A stretch of 64,000 nucleotides of DNA from assembly GCF_029962485.1 (NCBI RefSeq), contig NZ_CP073638.1, positions 62,001 through 126,000 of the forward strand. Direction: 5' to 3'. How positions within the stretch are numbered: position 1 is the first letter of the stretch; every line of letters starts with the position of its first letter. The notes under the pieces are model-generated. The model did no database searches, was not told where the DNA came from, and was given only the letters and a program-made list of their open reading frames with translations. Made by a program: the position numbers and the translations under genes. Shown here piece by piece: positions 16,804 through 25,554 of this stretch. Source of the DNA: Burkholderia cepacia. GTDB taxonomy: Bacteria > Pseudomonadota > Gammaproteobacteria > Burkholderiales > Burkholderiaceae.

Positions 16804-17706
16804 CTATTCGGCGGCCTCGCCATCGGCATACGCGCGCAACCCGTTGGCCAGTGCGTCGAACACGGCACGGCAGCGCGGGCTCGTGCGCAGGTCCTCGTGC
16901 ATCACGACCCAGGTTTCCAGCTGCATTGCAAGGTGATCCGGCAGCACGCGCACGATCCGCGCGTCGCGTTTCGCGAGTGCCGACTGGCAGAAGCCGATTC
17001 CGTAGCCGGCGCGGATCATCGCGAGTTGCGCGAGGTTGCTGTCGGTGCGCAGCGCGAACGCATCGCGCTTCCATAGCGGCATCCCGCGCCCCGCCGAGCG
17101 GATGAACGGCGTGACCGTATCGAAGCCGATCAGCGCGTGATGTGCGAGCGCGTCGATCGTCGCGGGTGTCCCGTTGTGCGCGAGGTAGTCGTCGCGCGCA
17201 TACAGCCCGACCTCGATTTCGCCGACGCGCCGCGCGACGAGCGCGTCCTGCGCGGGCGGCGCCATCCGGACCGCGATGTCGGCCTCGCGCTTCAGCACGT
17301 CCTGGATGCGGTCGGTCGGCACCAGTTCGATCACGAGCCCCGGATGCGCGCGCCGCAACTGCGCGAGCATCGGCGGTAGCACCTCGACGGCGATCACGTC
17401 GCTGGCCGAGATCCGCACGATGCCGCGCACGCCCGCGCCGTGGCTCGCGGCCGCGCGCTCGAACGCAGCGGCCGCGCTGCGCAGCGCTTCCGCGTGGCCG
17501 CGCAGCGCAAGCGCCGCCTCGGTCGGCAGCAGGCCCGACGGCGAGCGCGTGAACAGCGTCTGGCCAAACGCGGCTTCGAGCGCCGCGACATGGCGGCCGG
17601 CCGTCGGCTGCGTAATGCCGAGTGCGCGCGCCGCACCGGAAAGCGAGCCCTCCGTCAGCACCGCAAGGAAGGTCCGGTAACGTTCCCAGTTCAAATCGAT
17701 GGTCAT
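16804..17706 (-). CDS. LysR-family transcriptional regulator
   Basis: A 300-residue LTTR: HTH region (NWERYRTFLAVLTEGSLSGAARALGITQPTAGRHVAALE), then a co-inducer domain beginning VRGIVRISASDVIAVEVLPPML. It is divergent from the NAD(P)-binding protein at 17805 with a 98-bp gap that contains a near-palindrome beginning in its own start codon, the likely autoregulatory site. It probably controls that neighbour. The ligand is unknown. Confidence 0.9.
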   Translation of the reverse strand: MTIDLNWERYRTFLAVLTEGSLSGAARALGITQPTAGRHVAALEAAFGQTLFTRSPSGLLPTEAALALRGHAEALRSAAAAFERAAASHGAGVRGIVRISASDVIAVEVLPPMLAQLRRAHPGLVIELVPTDRIQDVLKREADIAVRMAPPAQDALVARRVGEIEVGLYARDDYLAHNGTPATIDALAHHALIGFDTVTPFIRSAGRGMPLWKRDAFALRTDSNLAQLAMIRAGYGIGFCQSALAKRDARIVRVLPDHLAMQLETWVVMHEDLRTSPRCRAVFDALANGLRAYADGEAAE

Positions 17707-17718
17707 GCATAAATGTAT
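17705..17718. promoter_or_regulatory. Near-palindrome at the LysR/NAD(P)-binding protein divergent promoter
   Basis: ATGCAT-AA-ATGTAT (17705-17718) is an A/T-rich near-perfect inverted repeat (5 of 6 positions in the arms). It lies in the intergenic region of a divergent LysR pair, where LTTR sites are expected, and overlaps the first bases of the LysR start codon. It lacks a clear T-N11-A layout, so this is tentative. Confidence 0.3.
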
Positions 17719-17804
17719 AGCTGATCTTCTGGGTTAGGCAATTTCTTGTTGATCGCCGGCGCGCCAGAATGCGTCTCACGATGGTTCATTCAAGGAGCGC
17801 GGCA

Positions 17805-18782
17805 ATGACGACGAACACAGGCGGGACGCAACGGCAGGCACTCGTGCTCGGTGCGAGTGGCGGGATTGGCGGGGAAGTCGCGCGGCAGTTGCGCGATGCG
17901 GGCTGGCAGGTGCGCGCGCTCAAGCGTGGGCTCGACGCCGGGGTCGTGGAACGCGACGGCATCGCGTGGATGCGCGGCGACGCGCTGGATCGCGAGGCGG
18001 TGGTCCGTGCCGCACGCGGCTGCAGCGTGATCGTGCATGCGGTGAACCCGCCCGGATACCGGAACTGGGCGCAGCAGGTGCTGCCGATGATCGACAACAC
18101 GATCGCGGCGGCGCGGGCCGCGCAGGCGACCGTCGTGCTGCCGGGCACGGTCTACAACTTCGGCGCCGACGCGTTCCCGGTGCTGCGGGAAGATGCGCCG
18201 CAGCATCCGTCGACCCGCAAGGGCGCGATTCGCGTCGAACTGGAGCGGCGGCTGCAGGACGCCAGCGAGCATGGCGTGCGGGCGATCGTCGTGCGTGCCG
18301 GCGATTTCTTCGGGCCACACCTCGGCAACAGCTGGTTTTCGCAGGGGCTGGTCAAGCCCGGCCGGCCCGTCGCGGCCGTCAGTGTGCCGAGCCGCGGCGT
18401 CGGCCATCAATGGTCGTATGTGCCGGACGTGGCCCGCACGATGCTCGAGCTGATCGAGCGCCGTGAGACGCTGGAACCGTTCGCGCGCTTTCATCTGGGC
18501 GGGCATTGGGACGCGGACGGCACGCAGATGGCGAAGGCCGTGCAACGCGTCGCGCAGCGGCACGGGATGCGGCCGGTGCTGCGTGATTTTCCGTGGTGGC
18601 TCGTCTGGGCCGCGGCGCCGTTCGTCACGACGCTGCGCGAATTGCTCGAGATGCGTTACCTGTGGCGCGATCCGATCCGGATGGACAATGCGCGCGTGAC
18701 CGCGGTGCTCGGCCGCGAGCCGGTGACGCCGCTCGATACGGCGGTGGAAGCGACGCTGGCGGGGCTGGGGTGTCTCAAGTGA
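17805..18782 (+). CDS. NAD(P)-dependent epimerase/NmrA-like protein
   Basis: A 325-residue extended-SDR/atypical-SDR protein. The Rossmann motif GASGGIGG near residues 14-21 is followed by a strand ending in a basic KRG, then SVIVHAVNPPGY and VVLPGTVYNFG. The canonical YxxxK catalytic pair is replaced (TVYNFG, then RKGAIRVELER), as in NAD-binding epimerase-like or NmrA-like proteins; a C-terminal domain completes the length. Start chosen by AAGGAG 7 nt before the ATG at 17805. Divergent from and probably controlled by the LysR gene; substrate unknown. Confidence 0.78.
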   Translation: MTTNTGGTQRQALVLGASGGIGGEVARQLRDAGWQVRALKRGLDAGVVERDGIAWMRGDALDREAVVRAARGCSVIVHAVNPPGYRNWAQQVLPMIDNTIAAARAAQATVVLPGTVYNFGADAFPVLREDAPQHPSTRKGAIRVELERRLQDASEHGVRAIVVRAGDFFGPHLGNSWFSQGLVKPGRPVAAVSVPSRGVGHQWSYVPDVARTMLELIERRETLEPFARFHLGGHWDADGTQMAKAVQRVAQRHGMRPVLRDFPWWLVWAAAPFVTTLRELLEMRYLWRDPIRMDNARVTAVLGREPVTPLDTAVEATLAGLGCLK

Positions 18783-18789
18783 GTCAGGG

Positions 18790-18818
18790 CCCGTGCCACG
18801 GCTACGCCCGGGCACGGG
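18790..18818 (+). terminator. Stem-loop downstream of the NAD(P)-binding protein gene
   Basis: CCCGTGCC (18790-18797) pairs with GGCACGGG (18811-18818) across a 13-nt loop, 8 bp after the stop codon at 18782. No U-run follows, so factor-independent termination would be weak; position is the main support. Confidence 0.4.
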
Positions 18819-18928
18819 AAAGCGTCATCGCGAATCGAAGCACCGCGGGACCACAATTCTCCACATACCCGCGCGCGTCCGGTGCGCATCATGTCGGTCA
18901 ATACCGATAAGGCGAAAACGGGGGCGCG

Positions 18929-19072
18929 ATGTGGTATCTCGGATGGAAAGTGTCGGTTGCGGGAGCAATCATGTTCACATTGAGTGGCTGTACCAACCTG
19001 GCAGGTGTGCTGTACTGCGACAACTCGCAGTTCAACTTCCCGGACTACCACTGCTTCGAGTCGTACAGGTAG
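18929..19072 (+). CDS. Small predicted lipoprotein, 47 aa
   Basis: Found by reading the gap. ATG at 18929 starts a 47-residue peptide: MWYLGWKVSVAG, a hydrophobic stretch, lipobox LSGC (Cys21), then CTNLAGVLYCDNSQ and a C-terminal tail with two more cysteines (Tyr-Cys-Asp, His-Cys-Phe), ending at TAG 19070-19072. A purine-rich GGGGGCG lies just before the ATG. The mature peptide would be only about 27 residues with three cysteines. No family recognised. Base composition is less GC-rich than its neighbours, and the small exported-lipoprotein architecture argues for a real gene. Confidence 0.6.
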   Translation: MWYLGWKVSVAGAIMFTLSGCTNLAGVLYCDNSQFNFPDYHCFESYR

Positions 19073-19131
19073 GAACAGGCGCGACGACTGAACGCCGCCG
19101 CGCCCGCGTCCCGTGCGGTTTGCCGTTGCCG

Positions 19132-19833
19132 TTACGCCACGACGGGCAACACCTCGACCGCATACCGGTGCCGCAGGCTGCGCCCGAGCACCGGATCGTG
19201 CAGTTCCATTTCGAACGCATCGCCGTCGCCCATCGCGGCAATCGCGCCATGCACGGCGACGGTGCCGCCATACATCGCGCAGCGCGCGGGCATCGTGCGG
19301 CGGTCGTCGAAACGCTGCCACAGCAGCTCCGGCGCGAGCAGGCCGCTCACCGCGCCGTGCTGGTACGCAACCCGCTCGCCATCGCGCGCAATCAGCCACG
19401 AACGCATCTCGATCGCATCCCAGTGATCGGCGACGTCCGCATAGCGCCACGCATCGCGGCCGAGCGGTTTCGCGCATACCTGTTTCGACACCGCGACGCC
19501 GTACGCCTCGACTTCGCGATCCGTATGATCGGACCCGACCGTGACCAGCGTGCCGGCCGGGCTGTCGACGAGCACGCACTCGATCTCGCCGCCCGAGCGC
19601 GCACCGAGCACGCCGATCGACGGCGCCTGCGTGAGCAGCGCGGACGAGACGCGGTAGAAGCACGGCGTGGTCGACGGCGGCGCAACACCGAGTGCTGCGA
19701 GTTCGTCGATATGCGCCTGGATCGCGGCCGGGTCGCGGCCGGCCCAGCCGGCAATCACGACGCGCTCGATATCGGCGTCGACGGCGGCCGGCGCGCCTTG
19801 GCGGGAAATCACGTTGAACGACAGGGCTTGCAT
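19132..19833 (-). CDS. DUF2848 family protein
   Basis: A 233-residue protein of the DUF2848 family, which is distantly related in fold to fumarylacetoacetate hydrolase enzymes. It shows VVIAGWAGRDPAAIQAHIDELAALG near the start, PCFYRVSSALLT, VTVGSDHTDREVEAYGV (conserved metal-site-like Asp-His and Glu), and KQVCAKPLG. Last gene of a four-gene minus-strand cassette (LysR, DUF4286, MHS transporter, DUF2848), 49 bp after the transporter. It probably hydrolyses or decarboxylates the imported carboxylate (inference). Confidence 0.82.
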   Translation of the reverse strand: MQALSFNVISRQGAPAAVDADIERVVIAGWAGRDPAAIQAHIDELAALGVAPPSTTPCFYRVSSALLTQAPSIGVLGARSGGEIECVLVDSPAGTLVTVGSDHTDREVEAYGVAVSKQVCAKPLGRDAWRYADVADHWDAIEMRSWLIARDGERVAYQHGAVSGLLAPELLWQRFDDRRTMPARCAMYGGTVAVHGAIAAMGDGDAFEMELHDPVLGRSLRHRYAVEVLPVVA

Positions 19834-19882
19834 GCGGATATCCGTTTGAAGTGCGAAGAAAGGAAGCGGCTGACGGCGACGC

Positions 19883-21190
19883 TCAATCCTCGAGCGGTCG
19901 GTGCGCGGTCTCGCGCGCGGCGAGCAGCGCGATCGACGTGACGACGAGCGCGGCGGTGACGTACAGCGATACGGCCGTCGTCGTGCCCGTCTGCCGGAAC
20001 AGCGCGGCGATCACGAGCGGCGCGAAGCCGCCGCCGACGATGCCCGCGAGCGTGTACGCGAGCGATGAGCCGGCATAGCGCACGCGGGTCGGGAACTGCT
20101 CGGTCACGAACGCGCCCTGCGGGCCGTACATCACTGCATGGATCACGAGACCGATCGCAACGGCCGCGACGATCGCCGTGGGGCGTGCCGAATCGAGCAT
20201 CGTGAAGAACATGAACGCCCACACGATGCCGGCGATCGCACCGGCGAGATACACGGGGCGTCGGCCGAAGCGGTCCGACAGTGCGCCGAAGAATGGCACC
20301 GCGAGCGCGTTGCACGCCGTGCCGATCATCACGGCCGTCAGCGCGACGGGGCGCGACAGATGCAGCACCGTCGTCACGTAGGTCAGCGTGAACACGACGA
20401 TCAGCGCATACAGCACGTCCGAGCCGATCCGCGAGCCGCCCGCGATCAACAGGCGCTTCCAGTGATACTTCAGCACGTCGGCAACGGGCACTTCGGCGGT
20501 CGCGTGCGATTCGGCGAGTTGCTCGAACTGCGGCGTTTCGTCGACGCCGCGCCGCAGCCAGAAACCGAACACGACGAGCAGCGCGCTGGCCGCGAACGGC
20601 ACGCGCCAGCCCCACGACAGGAAGTTGTCGGACGTGGTCGACAGCGTCACGAGTGCGATGCAGCCGGTGCCGAGCAGCGTGCCGAATGACGGGCCGATCT
20701 GCGTCCACGACGCGGACAGGCCGCGCCGGTTCTGGTCGCCATGCTCGACCGACAGCAGCACCGCGCCGGCCCATTCTCCGCCGAGCGCGACGCCCTGCAC
20801 GAAGCGCAGCGCGACGAGCAGGATCGGGCTCAGGATGCCGGCCTGCGCATAGGTCGGCAGCGCGCCCATCAATGCGGTCGTCACGCCCATCAGCACGAGC
20901 GTGAGCATCAGCACCGCGCGGCGGCCGATGCGGTCACCGAGGTTGCCGAACACGAACCCGCCGAGCGGGCGCGACACGTAGCCGACCGCATAGGTCGAGA
21001 ACGCGAGGATCGTGCCGGCCAGCGGATCGACCGACGGGAAGAACAGGTGATTGAAAACGAGCGCGGCGAGCGTGTTGTAGATCGTGAAGTCGTACCACTC
21101 GAGCGACGTACCGATCATGCTCGCGGTCGCGAGTCGGCTGGTGCGGACGCGGCGGGGCGCGTGGGCGGCGGGCTGGGCGAGAGTGCTCAT
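19883..21190 (-). CDS. MFS transporter, metabolite:H+ symporter (MHS) family
   Basis: A 435-residue, 12-helix importer. The helix-1 signature SLEWYDFTIYNTLAALVF and the loop 2-3 motif GNLGDRIGRRAVL are typical of MHS carriers for organic acids such as citrate, shikimate, proline/betaine or alpha-ketoglutarate. The loop 8-9 repeat of motif A (GALSDRFGRRPVYL) is present. Start at 21188-21190 is the ATG that places helix 1 at residues 22-42. Part of the LysR/DUF4286/MHS/DUF2848 cassette; probably the uptake step. Substrate unknown. Confidence 0.9.
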   Translation of the reverse strand: MSTLAQPAAHAPRRVRTSRLATASMIGTSLEWYDFTIYNTLAALVFNHLFFPSVDPLAGTILAFSTYAVGYVSRPLGGFVFGNLGDRIGRRAVLMLTLVLMGVTTALMGALPTYAQAGILSPILLVALRFVQGVALGGEWAGAVLLSVEHGDQNRRGLSASWTQIGPSFGTLLGTGCIALVTLSTTSDNFLSWGWRVPFAASALLVVFGFWLRRGVDETPQFEQLAESHATAEVPVADVLKYHWKRLLIAGGSRIGSDVLYALIVVFTLTYVTTVLHLSRPVALTAVMIGTACNALAVPFFGALSDRFGRRPVYLAGAIAGIVWAFMFFTMLDSARPTAIVAAVAIGLVIHAVMYGPQGAFVTEQFPTRVRYAGSSLAYTLAGIVGGGFAPLVIAALFRQTGTTTAVSLYVTAALVVTSIALLAARETAHRPLED

Positions 21191-21300
21191 GGTATCGGGC
21201 AGGTCGTGACGGATGACGGGAGGAAGCACACGGCCGGCGTGCCGGCTGTGTGCGAGTGCGGTACGGCGGGCGCCGGTGTTCGGCGTTTGGCGTTCGACGT

Positions 21301-21990
21301 TCAGGCAGGCAATGCGGCGGCGGTAGCCGGATCGGCTTCGGCGTCGCGGTACGTCACCTGCAGCGGCGCGGCGGCGCGCCACAGCAGGTCGAACGTACGG
21401 ACGTCGTCGTGCCCGGCGAGCACGGCGGCCACACGGCGCGTCGTGGCGGCATCGCTGCCCTCGACCAGCACGAGCGCGTCGGCGGCCGGGCGGGCGGCCG
21501 CATCGGCGCCGATCGGCGCGGACAGGTCGGGCGTGGTGCGGAAGAGTCGTGCGGCATGGATGCCCGGTTCGTGCAGGGCGTCGTCGAATCGCTCGCGCAG
21601 TTGCGGCACGTCGATGCGCTCCGGCGGCAGCACGAACAGCGCGAGGTGCGCGCCTTCACCGTCGCCGGCCTCGATCGTCAGTTCGCCGACGCGCCGCTGC
21701 GTGCCCGTCATGCGTTCGAAGTTCGCGAGCGACCACGCGGTCTGCTGCGTGAACGCGCGCCGGTACGCATCGCCGCGGAATACGTCGAGCGCGTCCGTCA
21801 CGTACAGCGCGAGGTACTTGCGCGGGCCGCTGTCGGTCGCGCGAAAGCGCCGCGCATGCGTGAAGCCCGGAATCGCGACACGTTCCTGCATGTGCTCGCG
21901 GTCGTACCACGCGTTGAAATCGGCTTCGTGCGCGGGGTCGATATCCGTCCAGACGCAAAGCTGGCCGTGCGGAAGGGGAAGGCGGGTCAT
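21301..21990 (-). CDS. DUF4286 family protein
   Basis: A 229-residue protein, apparently two dimeric-alpha/beta-barrel (EthD-like) halves. The first half carries ADFNAWYDREHMQERVAIPGFTHARRF, the conserved 'WYDxEH' and 'PGF' pattern of DUF4286/EthD proteins; the second half is more degenerate. Start at 21988-21990 is preceded by GAGGAAC. It lies between the LysR gene and the MHS transporter in the same direction. Such proteins often assist degradation or isomerisation of small cyclic substrates; no reaction can be assigned. Confidence 0.75.
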   Translation of the reverse strand: MTRLPLPHGQLCVWTDIDPAHEADFNAWYDREHMQERVAIPGFTHARRFRATDSGPRKYLALYVTDALDVFRGDAYRRAFTQQTAWSLANFERMTGTQRRVGELTIEAGDGEGAHLALFVLPPERIDVPQLRERFDDALHEPGIHAARLFRTTPDLSAPIGADAAARPAADALVLVEGSDAATTRRVAAVLAGHDDVRTFDLLWRAAAPLQVTYRDAEADPATAAALPA

Positions 21991-22089
21991 CGCGGGGTTC
22001 CTCGTGACGGGGGTGTCAGGAACCGCAGTTTCCCGAAGACGGGCCGCGCCCGTCCAACAAGAAAACAAATTCGCGGTGAACAGGTTTTC

Positions 22090-23133
22090 TTATGAGCGGC
22101 GCGGGCGGCGTTTCGCGGCCGCGGTGGCCGGTGCGGCTTTCGGCGTGCGCGTCGTTTTTGCCGGCGTATTCGTTTTCGTCCTGGTCGCCTTTCGAGCGGG
22201 CGTTGCGTCGACCCGATCGGGCGCGACCGGTGCGGCCGGCTTCGCGTGGCTGGCGGCGGCCGTCATTGCGCGTGCGACTTCGCTCGCGAGTTCCGCGATG
22301 CGCGCGGCCACCGGCAACCCCTGGCTGCGGTACGTCGCGACGAGCGGCAGCGCGGGGAATTCGGGTTCGACGTCGAGCAGTTCGAGCGCGCCTTCGTGCA
22401 ACTCGCGCCCGATGATCGCGGGCGGCAGTGCGGCCACGCCGAAGCCGTCGGCGACGAGGCGGATCATCGCGGCGACCGACGTGATGCAGTTGATGCTGGC
22501 CGGCCGCTCGACGGCCGCGAACAGCCGCTCGATCGTCGCGTGCGGCCCCGAGTGGCGCGAGAAGCTGATGATCGGAAACTCGGCCAGGCGTGCGACGTCG
22601 AGCGGCTGGCCGCCGAGCCCGAGGCGCGGGCTGGCGGCCCAGCGCACCGGGAATTCGCACAGCGGCAGGTTCGTGAAGTCGGGGCCCGGCACCGGGTCGG
22701 TCTGCAGGATCAGGTCGACGCCGTCGGTGCTGAGCAAACGGATCAGGTGCAGCGTCGTGTCGCTCGTGATCTCGACGTCGAGGCGCGGATAGCGCTCGCG
22801 CAGTTGCGCCATCAGCGCGGGGAACCAGCTGTGCACGATCGATTCGATCACGCCGATGCGAATCAGGCCCGCGTCGCTCGCCGCATCGATGTCGCGGCGC
22901 ATTTCGCCGTCGAGCCGCACGATCCGCTCCGCGTACGCGAGCATGCGCCGGCCCGCGGGCGTGAGTGTGGCCGAGCGCGTGTTGCGGTCGAACAGGCGGA
23001 CGTCGAACGCCTCCTCGAGCGACGCGATGCGGCTCGATACGGCGGCCTGCGTCGTGTGCAGCTTTTCGGCCGTGAGCCGGAAGTTTTCCAGCTTCGCGAG
23101 CCAGACGAAGGTTTCAAGAAACCGGATGTTCAT
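22090..23133 (-). CDS. LysR-family regulator with a basic histone-like C-terminal tail
   Basis: A 347-residue LTTR. The HTH (NIRFLETFVWLAKLENFRLTAEKLHTTQAAVSSRIASLE) and substrate-binding domain end near residue 290, the usual end for the family. A further tail of about 50 residues follows, made almost only of Ala, Lys, Arg, Thr and Pro (AxKAxRTKTNTPAKTTRTPKAAP pattern, ending KRRPRRS), like the C-terminal arms of bacterial H1-like proteins. It heads the cassette with DUF4286, the MHS transporter and DUF2848. The tail may add non-specific DNA binding (inference). Confidence 0.9.
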   Translation of the reverse strand: MNIRFLETFVWLAKLENFRLTAEKLHTTQAAVSSRIASLEEAFDVRLFDRNTRSATLTPAGRRMLAYAERIVRLDGEMRRDIDAASDAGLIRIGVIESIVHSWFPALMAQLRERYPRLDVEITSDTTLHLIRLLSTDGVDLILQTDPVPGPDFTNLPLCEFPVRWAASPRLGLGGQPLDVARLAEFPIISFSRHSGPHATIERLFAAVERPASINCITSVAAMIRLVADGFGVAALPPAIIGRELHEGALELLDVEPEFPALPLVATYRSQGLPVAARIAELASEVARAMTAAASHAKPAAPVAPDRVDATPARKATRTKTNTPAKTTRTPKAAPATAAAKRRPRRS

Positions 23134-23317
23134 CGATGTCCGAACTGTGAGGCGGCGCCGGGTGGGGCGGCGGGATCGGTCGATGGTAGCGGATTTTCAG
23201 CGCGGGGAAACGGGTGGGCGGCGCGGCGAGTGCGTCGCGGCGGGTACAGGCGCCCGCGGCCCGGTGCCGGCGCACTGCCCGCCGCGGCGTGTCACGCGGC
23301 TGGCGGGCCGATATGCG

Positions 23318-24109
23318 TCAAAGCCGGTCGAACGCGAGCGTCGGCACGTCGACGACCATCGCGCCGCCGTCGGCGACGAGCGTCGCGCCGGTCACGAACG
23401 ACGCATCCGGCGACGCGAGGAACGCGCAGACGGCCGCGATTTCGTCCGGTTCGGCCGCGCGCCGCAGCGGCACGTCGGCGCTGACGCGTGCGTATGCACC
23501 ATCGAGCGTGTCGCCATGGGCGGCCATCAGCGGTTCCATTTCGGCATCGGCCATCGGCGTGCGGACCCAGCCCGGGCACACGGCGTTCGCGCGCACGCCG
23601 TGCGGGCCGTAGTCGCGTGCCAGCGAACGCGCGAGCCCGAGCAGCGCATGCTTGCCGACCGTGTAGCCGCATACGCCGGGCCCGGCCGCGAGCGCCGCGA
23701 TCGACGCGACCAGCACGATGCTGCCGCGCTGCGCGATCAGGTCGGGCAGGCACGCGCGCGCACTGACAAACGCGGTGTCGAGGTTCGCGTGCATCGCGTT
23801 GCGCCACTGCGCGTCGTCGGTTTCGTCCGCGCGGCCGACGCCGTGGCCGCCCGCGCACGTAACGAGCGCGTCGACGCGGCCGAAGCGTTCGGCGATGCGC
23901 GGCAGGAACCCGGCCCAGTCGGCGGTGCTCGCGGCGTCGCCCGCGAGGACGAGGCCGCCGGTTTCGGCGGCCAGTGCGTCGAGCGGCGCCTGACGGCGCC
24001 CGATCAGCACGACGCGGTCGCCGCGGCTGGCGAAGCGGCGCGCGCACGCGGCGCCGATGCCGGTGCCCGCGCCGGTGATCGCGATCGTGCGGGGTTGCGG
24101 GTGCGTCAT
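23318..24109 (-). CDS. SDR family oxidoreductase
   Basis: A 263-residue classical SDR: TGAGTGIGAACARRF cofactor motif near residues 12-26, the CAGGHG motif, a VASIAALAAGPGVCGYTVGKHAL segment with Ser, Tyr and Lys of the active site, and a C-terminal FVTGATLVADGG. Start at 24107-24109 is preceded by GGAGAACGAC; a much longer open frame upstream is not coding. Same strand as the LysR cassette but 184 bp upstream of the LysR gene, so probably separate. Substrate unknown. Confidence 0.9.
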   Translation of the reverse strand: MTHPQPRTIAITGAGTGIGAACARRFASRGDRVVLIGRRQAPLDALAAETGGLVLAGDAASTADWAGFLPRIAERFGRVDALVTCAGGHGVGRADETDDAQWRNAMHANLDTAFVSARACLPDLIAQRGSIVLVASIAALAAGPGVCGYTVGKHALLGLARSLARDYGPHGVRANAVCPGWVRTPMADAEMEPLMAAHGDTLDGAYARVSADVPLRRAAEPDEIAAVCAFLASPDASFVTGATLVADGGAMVVDVPTLAFDRL

Positions 24110-24508
24110 GTCGTTCTCCGGAAAGGTGTCGTTACCGGCCACTTTAGGCGGCGCCGGCGCGCGACGGTATCGGCCGAAAGGATGAACGGGGGTCGTCCGG
24201 ACGGCCGGGGCGGTCATGGCCCATTTTGCAAAGGCTGACGATGTGCGGCGCCGAATCGCTCTATCCTCCACATTTTTGCGACAATTCACGAAAGCCCGGC
24301 AAAATAGCGCGGGCGAGCGCGCGCATCGACGCGCGGCGGGCCGGTCGCGCCGATTCCGTCGTGCGAGCGGGGCGGGCGGCCGGATCGGCACGAGCGTGCA
24401 TCCGATGCGCAGGTATCGCGTCCGCCGATGGATCGTGTCGCCGCCGCGTATCGCCCGGTTGCGCGCTGGCGCGGCCGGACCATCGACAAGAACAGGGAGG
24501 GGCCGGCA
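24110..24508. other. Intergenic region, 399 bp, no gene seen
   Basis: Lies between the divergent SDR and zinc-metallopeptidase genes. No convincing coding frame, RNA or repeat was seen. A weak sigma-70-like pair, TTGCGA (24276-24281) and CAAAAT (24300-24305) with an 18-bp spacer, could drive the metallopeptidase gene with a leader of about 195 nt; an AGGGAGGGG ribosome site ends the region. Confidence 0.4.
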
Positions 24509-25390
24509 ATGAGGCTGGACGACGAAAGAGAAAGCATGAACGTCGAGGATCGCCGCGGTGCCGGCGGTTTCGGCGGCGGGCGCGGTGCGACGATCGGCAT
24601 CGGCACGATCGTGGTCGCGCTGGCCGCGTCGTATTTCTTCGGGATCGATCCGCGCGTGGTGCTCGAGGGCGCGTCGGCGCTGCAGGGCCGCCAGCAGCAG
24701 GCGCAACCCGTGCCGGCGCAACGCCAGGGCGCGGCGACAAACGATCCGGGCGCGGTGTTCACGCGCAAGGTGCTCGCCAACATCGAGGACACGTGGACGG
24801 GTGTCTTCTCGACCCAACTGCACGCGCAGTATCAGGCGCCGAAGCTCGTGATGTTCACGAACTCGACGCCGACCGCCTGCGGCACGGGCCAGACGGCGAT
24901 GGGGCCGTTCTATTGCCCGGCCGACCGCAAGGTGTATATCGACCTCGGTTTCTACGACGAACTGCGCAAGCGTTTCGGCGCGGGCGGCGATTTCGCGCAG
25001 GCCTACGTGATCGCGCACGAAGTCGGCCATCACGTGCAGAACCTGCTCGGCATCTCCGACAAGGTCGACGCGGCGCGCCGGCGGTCGAGCCAGGCGCGCT
25101 CGAACGCGTTGTCGGTGCGGATGGAACTGCAGGCCGACTGCTTCGCCGGCGTGTGGGCGAACAACGCGCAGCGCGCCAACCAGAGGCTGATGGAGCCGGG
25201 CGATTTCGAGCAGGGGCTCAAGGCGGCGGCGGCCATCGGCGACGATCGGCTGCAGCAGCAAGGGCAGGGCTACGTCGTACCGGAAAGCTTCACGCACGGC
25301 ACCAGCGACCAGCGCGTGTACTGGTTGCGGCGCGGGATGGAGTCGGGCGAGGTGAGCGCCTGCGACACGTTCGCCGCGAACGCGCGCTGA
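24509..25390 (+). CDS. Neutral zinc metallopeptidase (YpfJ-type)
   Basis: A 293-residue membrane-anchored protein of the PF04228 neutral zinc metallopeptidase family. A short cytoplasmic arm rich in Arg/Asp/Gly is followed by one transmembrane segment (about 30-48), then a Gln/Pro-rich linker and the catalytic domain with the HExxH zinc motif in VIAHEVGHHVQN. It also has MGPFYCPADRKVYIDLGFYDEL, and RMELQADCFAGVWA, which supplies a third ligand. The start at 24509 follows AGGGAGGGG. The biological substrate is unknown for the family. Confidence 0.9.
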   Translation: MRLDDERESMNVEDRRGAGGFGGGRGATIGIGTIVVALAASYFFGIDPRVVLEGASALQGRQQQAQPVPAQRQGAATNDPGAVFTRKVLANIEDTWTGVFSTQLHAQYQAPKLVMFTNSTPTACGTGQTAMGPFYCPADRKVYIDLGFYDELRKRFGAGGDFAQAYVIAHEVGHHVQNLLGISDKVDAARRRSSQARSNALSVRMELQADCFAGVWANNAQRANQRLMEPGDFEQGLKAAAAIGDDRLQQQGQGYVVPESFTHGTSDQRVYWLRRGMESGEVSACDTFAANAR

Positions 25391-25462
25391 AAGACGGCGC
25401 GCGCACCGTCGCGCGCCCGTATCGTCCCGGCTGAACCGGCCGCCGCGGGCGGACCGGGACGA

Positions 25463-25484
25463 TTTGCCGATTTGTGCTCACCGG
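25463..25484 (+). promoter_or_regulatory. Island motif copy 1 (TTTGCC-GATTTG core)
   Basis: TTTGCCGATTTGTG followed by CTCACCGG, 71 bp before the LuxR-type gene. It matches three other intergenic elements in the same island (26691, 29772, 33101) over a 14-base core that contains TTTGC-N3-TTTGY direct repeats. Its 3' end overlaps an 8-bp hairpin. Confidence 0.6.
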
Positions 25485-25501
25485 CGCTTTTCGGCGCCGG
25501 T
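25480..25501 (+). terminator. Hairpin between metallopeptidase and LuxR genes
   Basis: ACCGGCGC (25480-25487), loop TTTTCG, GCGCCGGT (25494-25501): perfect 8-bp arms, 90 bp after the metallopeptidase stop. It lacks a 3' U-run, and it overlaps the TTTGCC-GATTTG motif, so it could be regulatory rather than a terminator. Confidence 0.4.
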
Positions 25502-25554
25502 AGGCTGGCCCGGACTTCGTTACGCGATCCGTTCGCCCGCCAGCCGACTCCATC

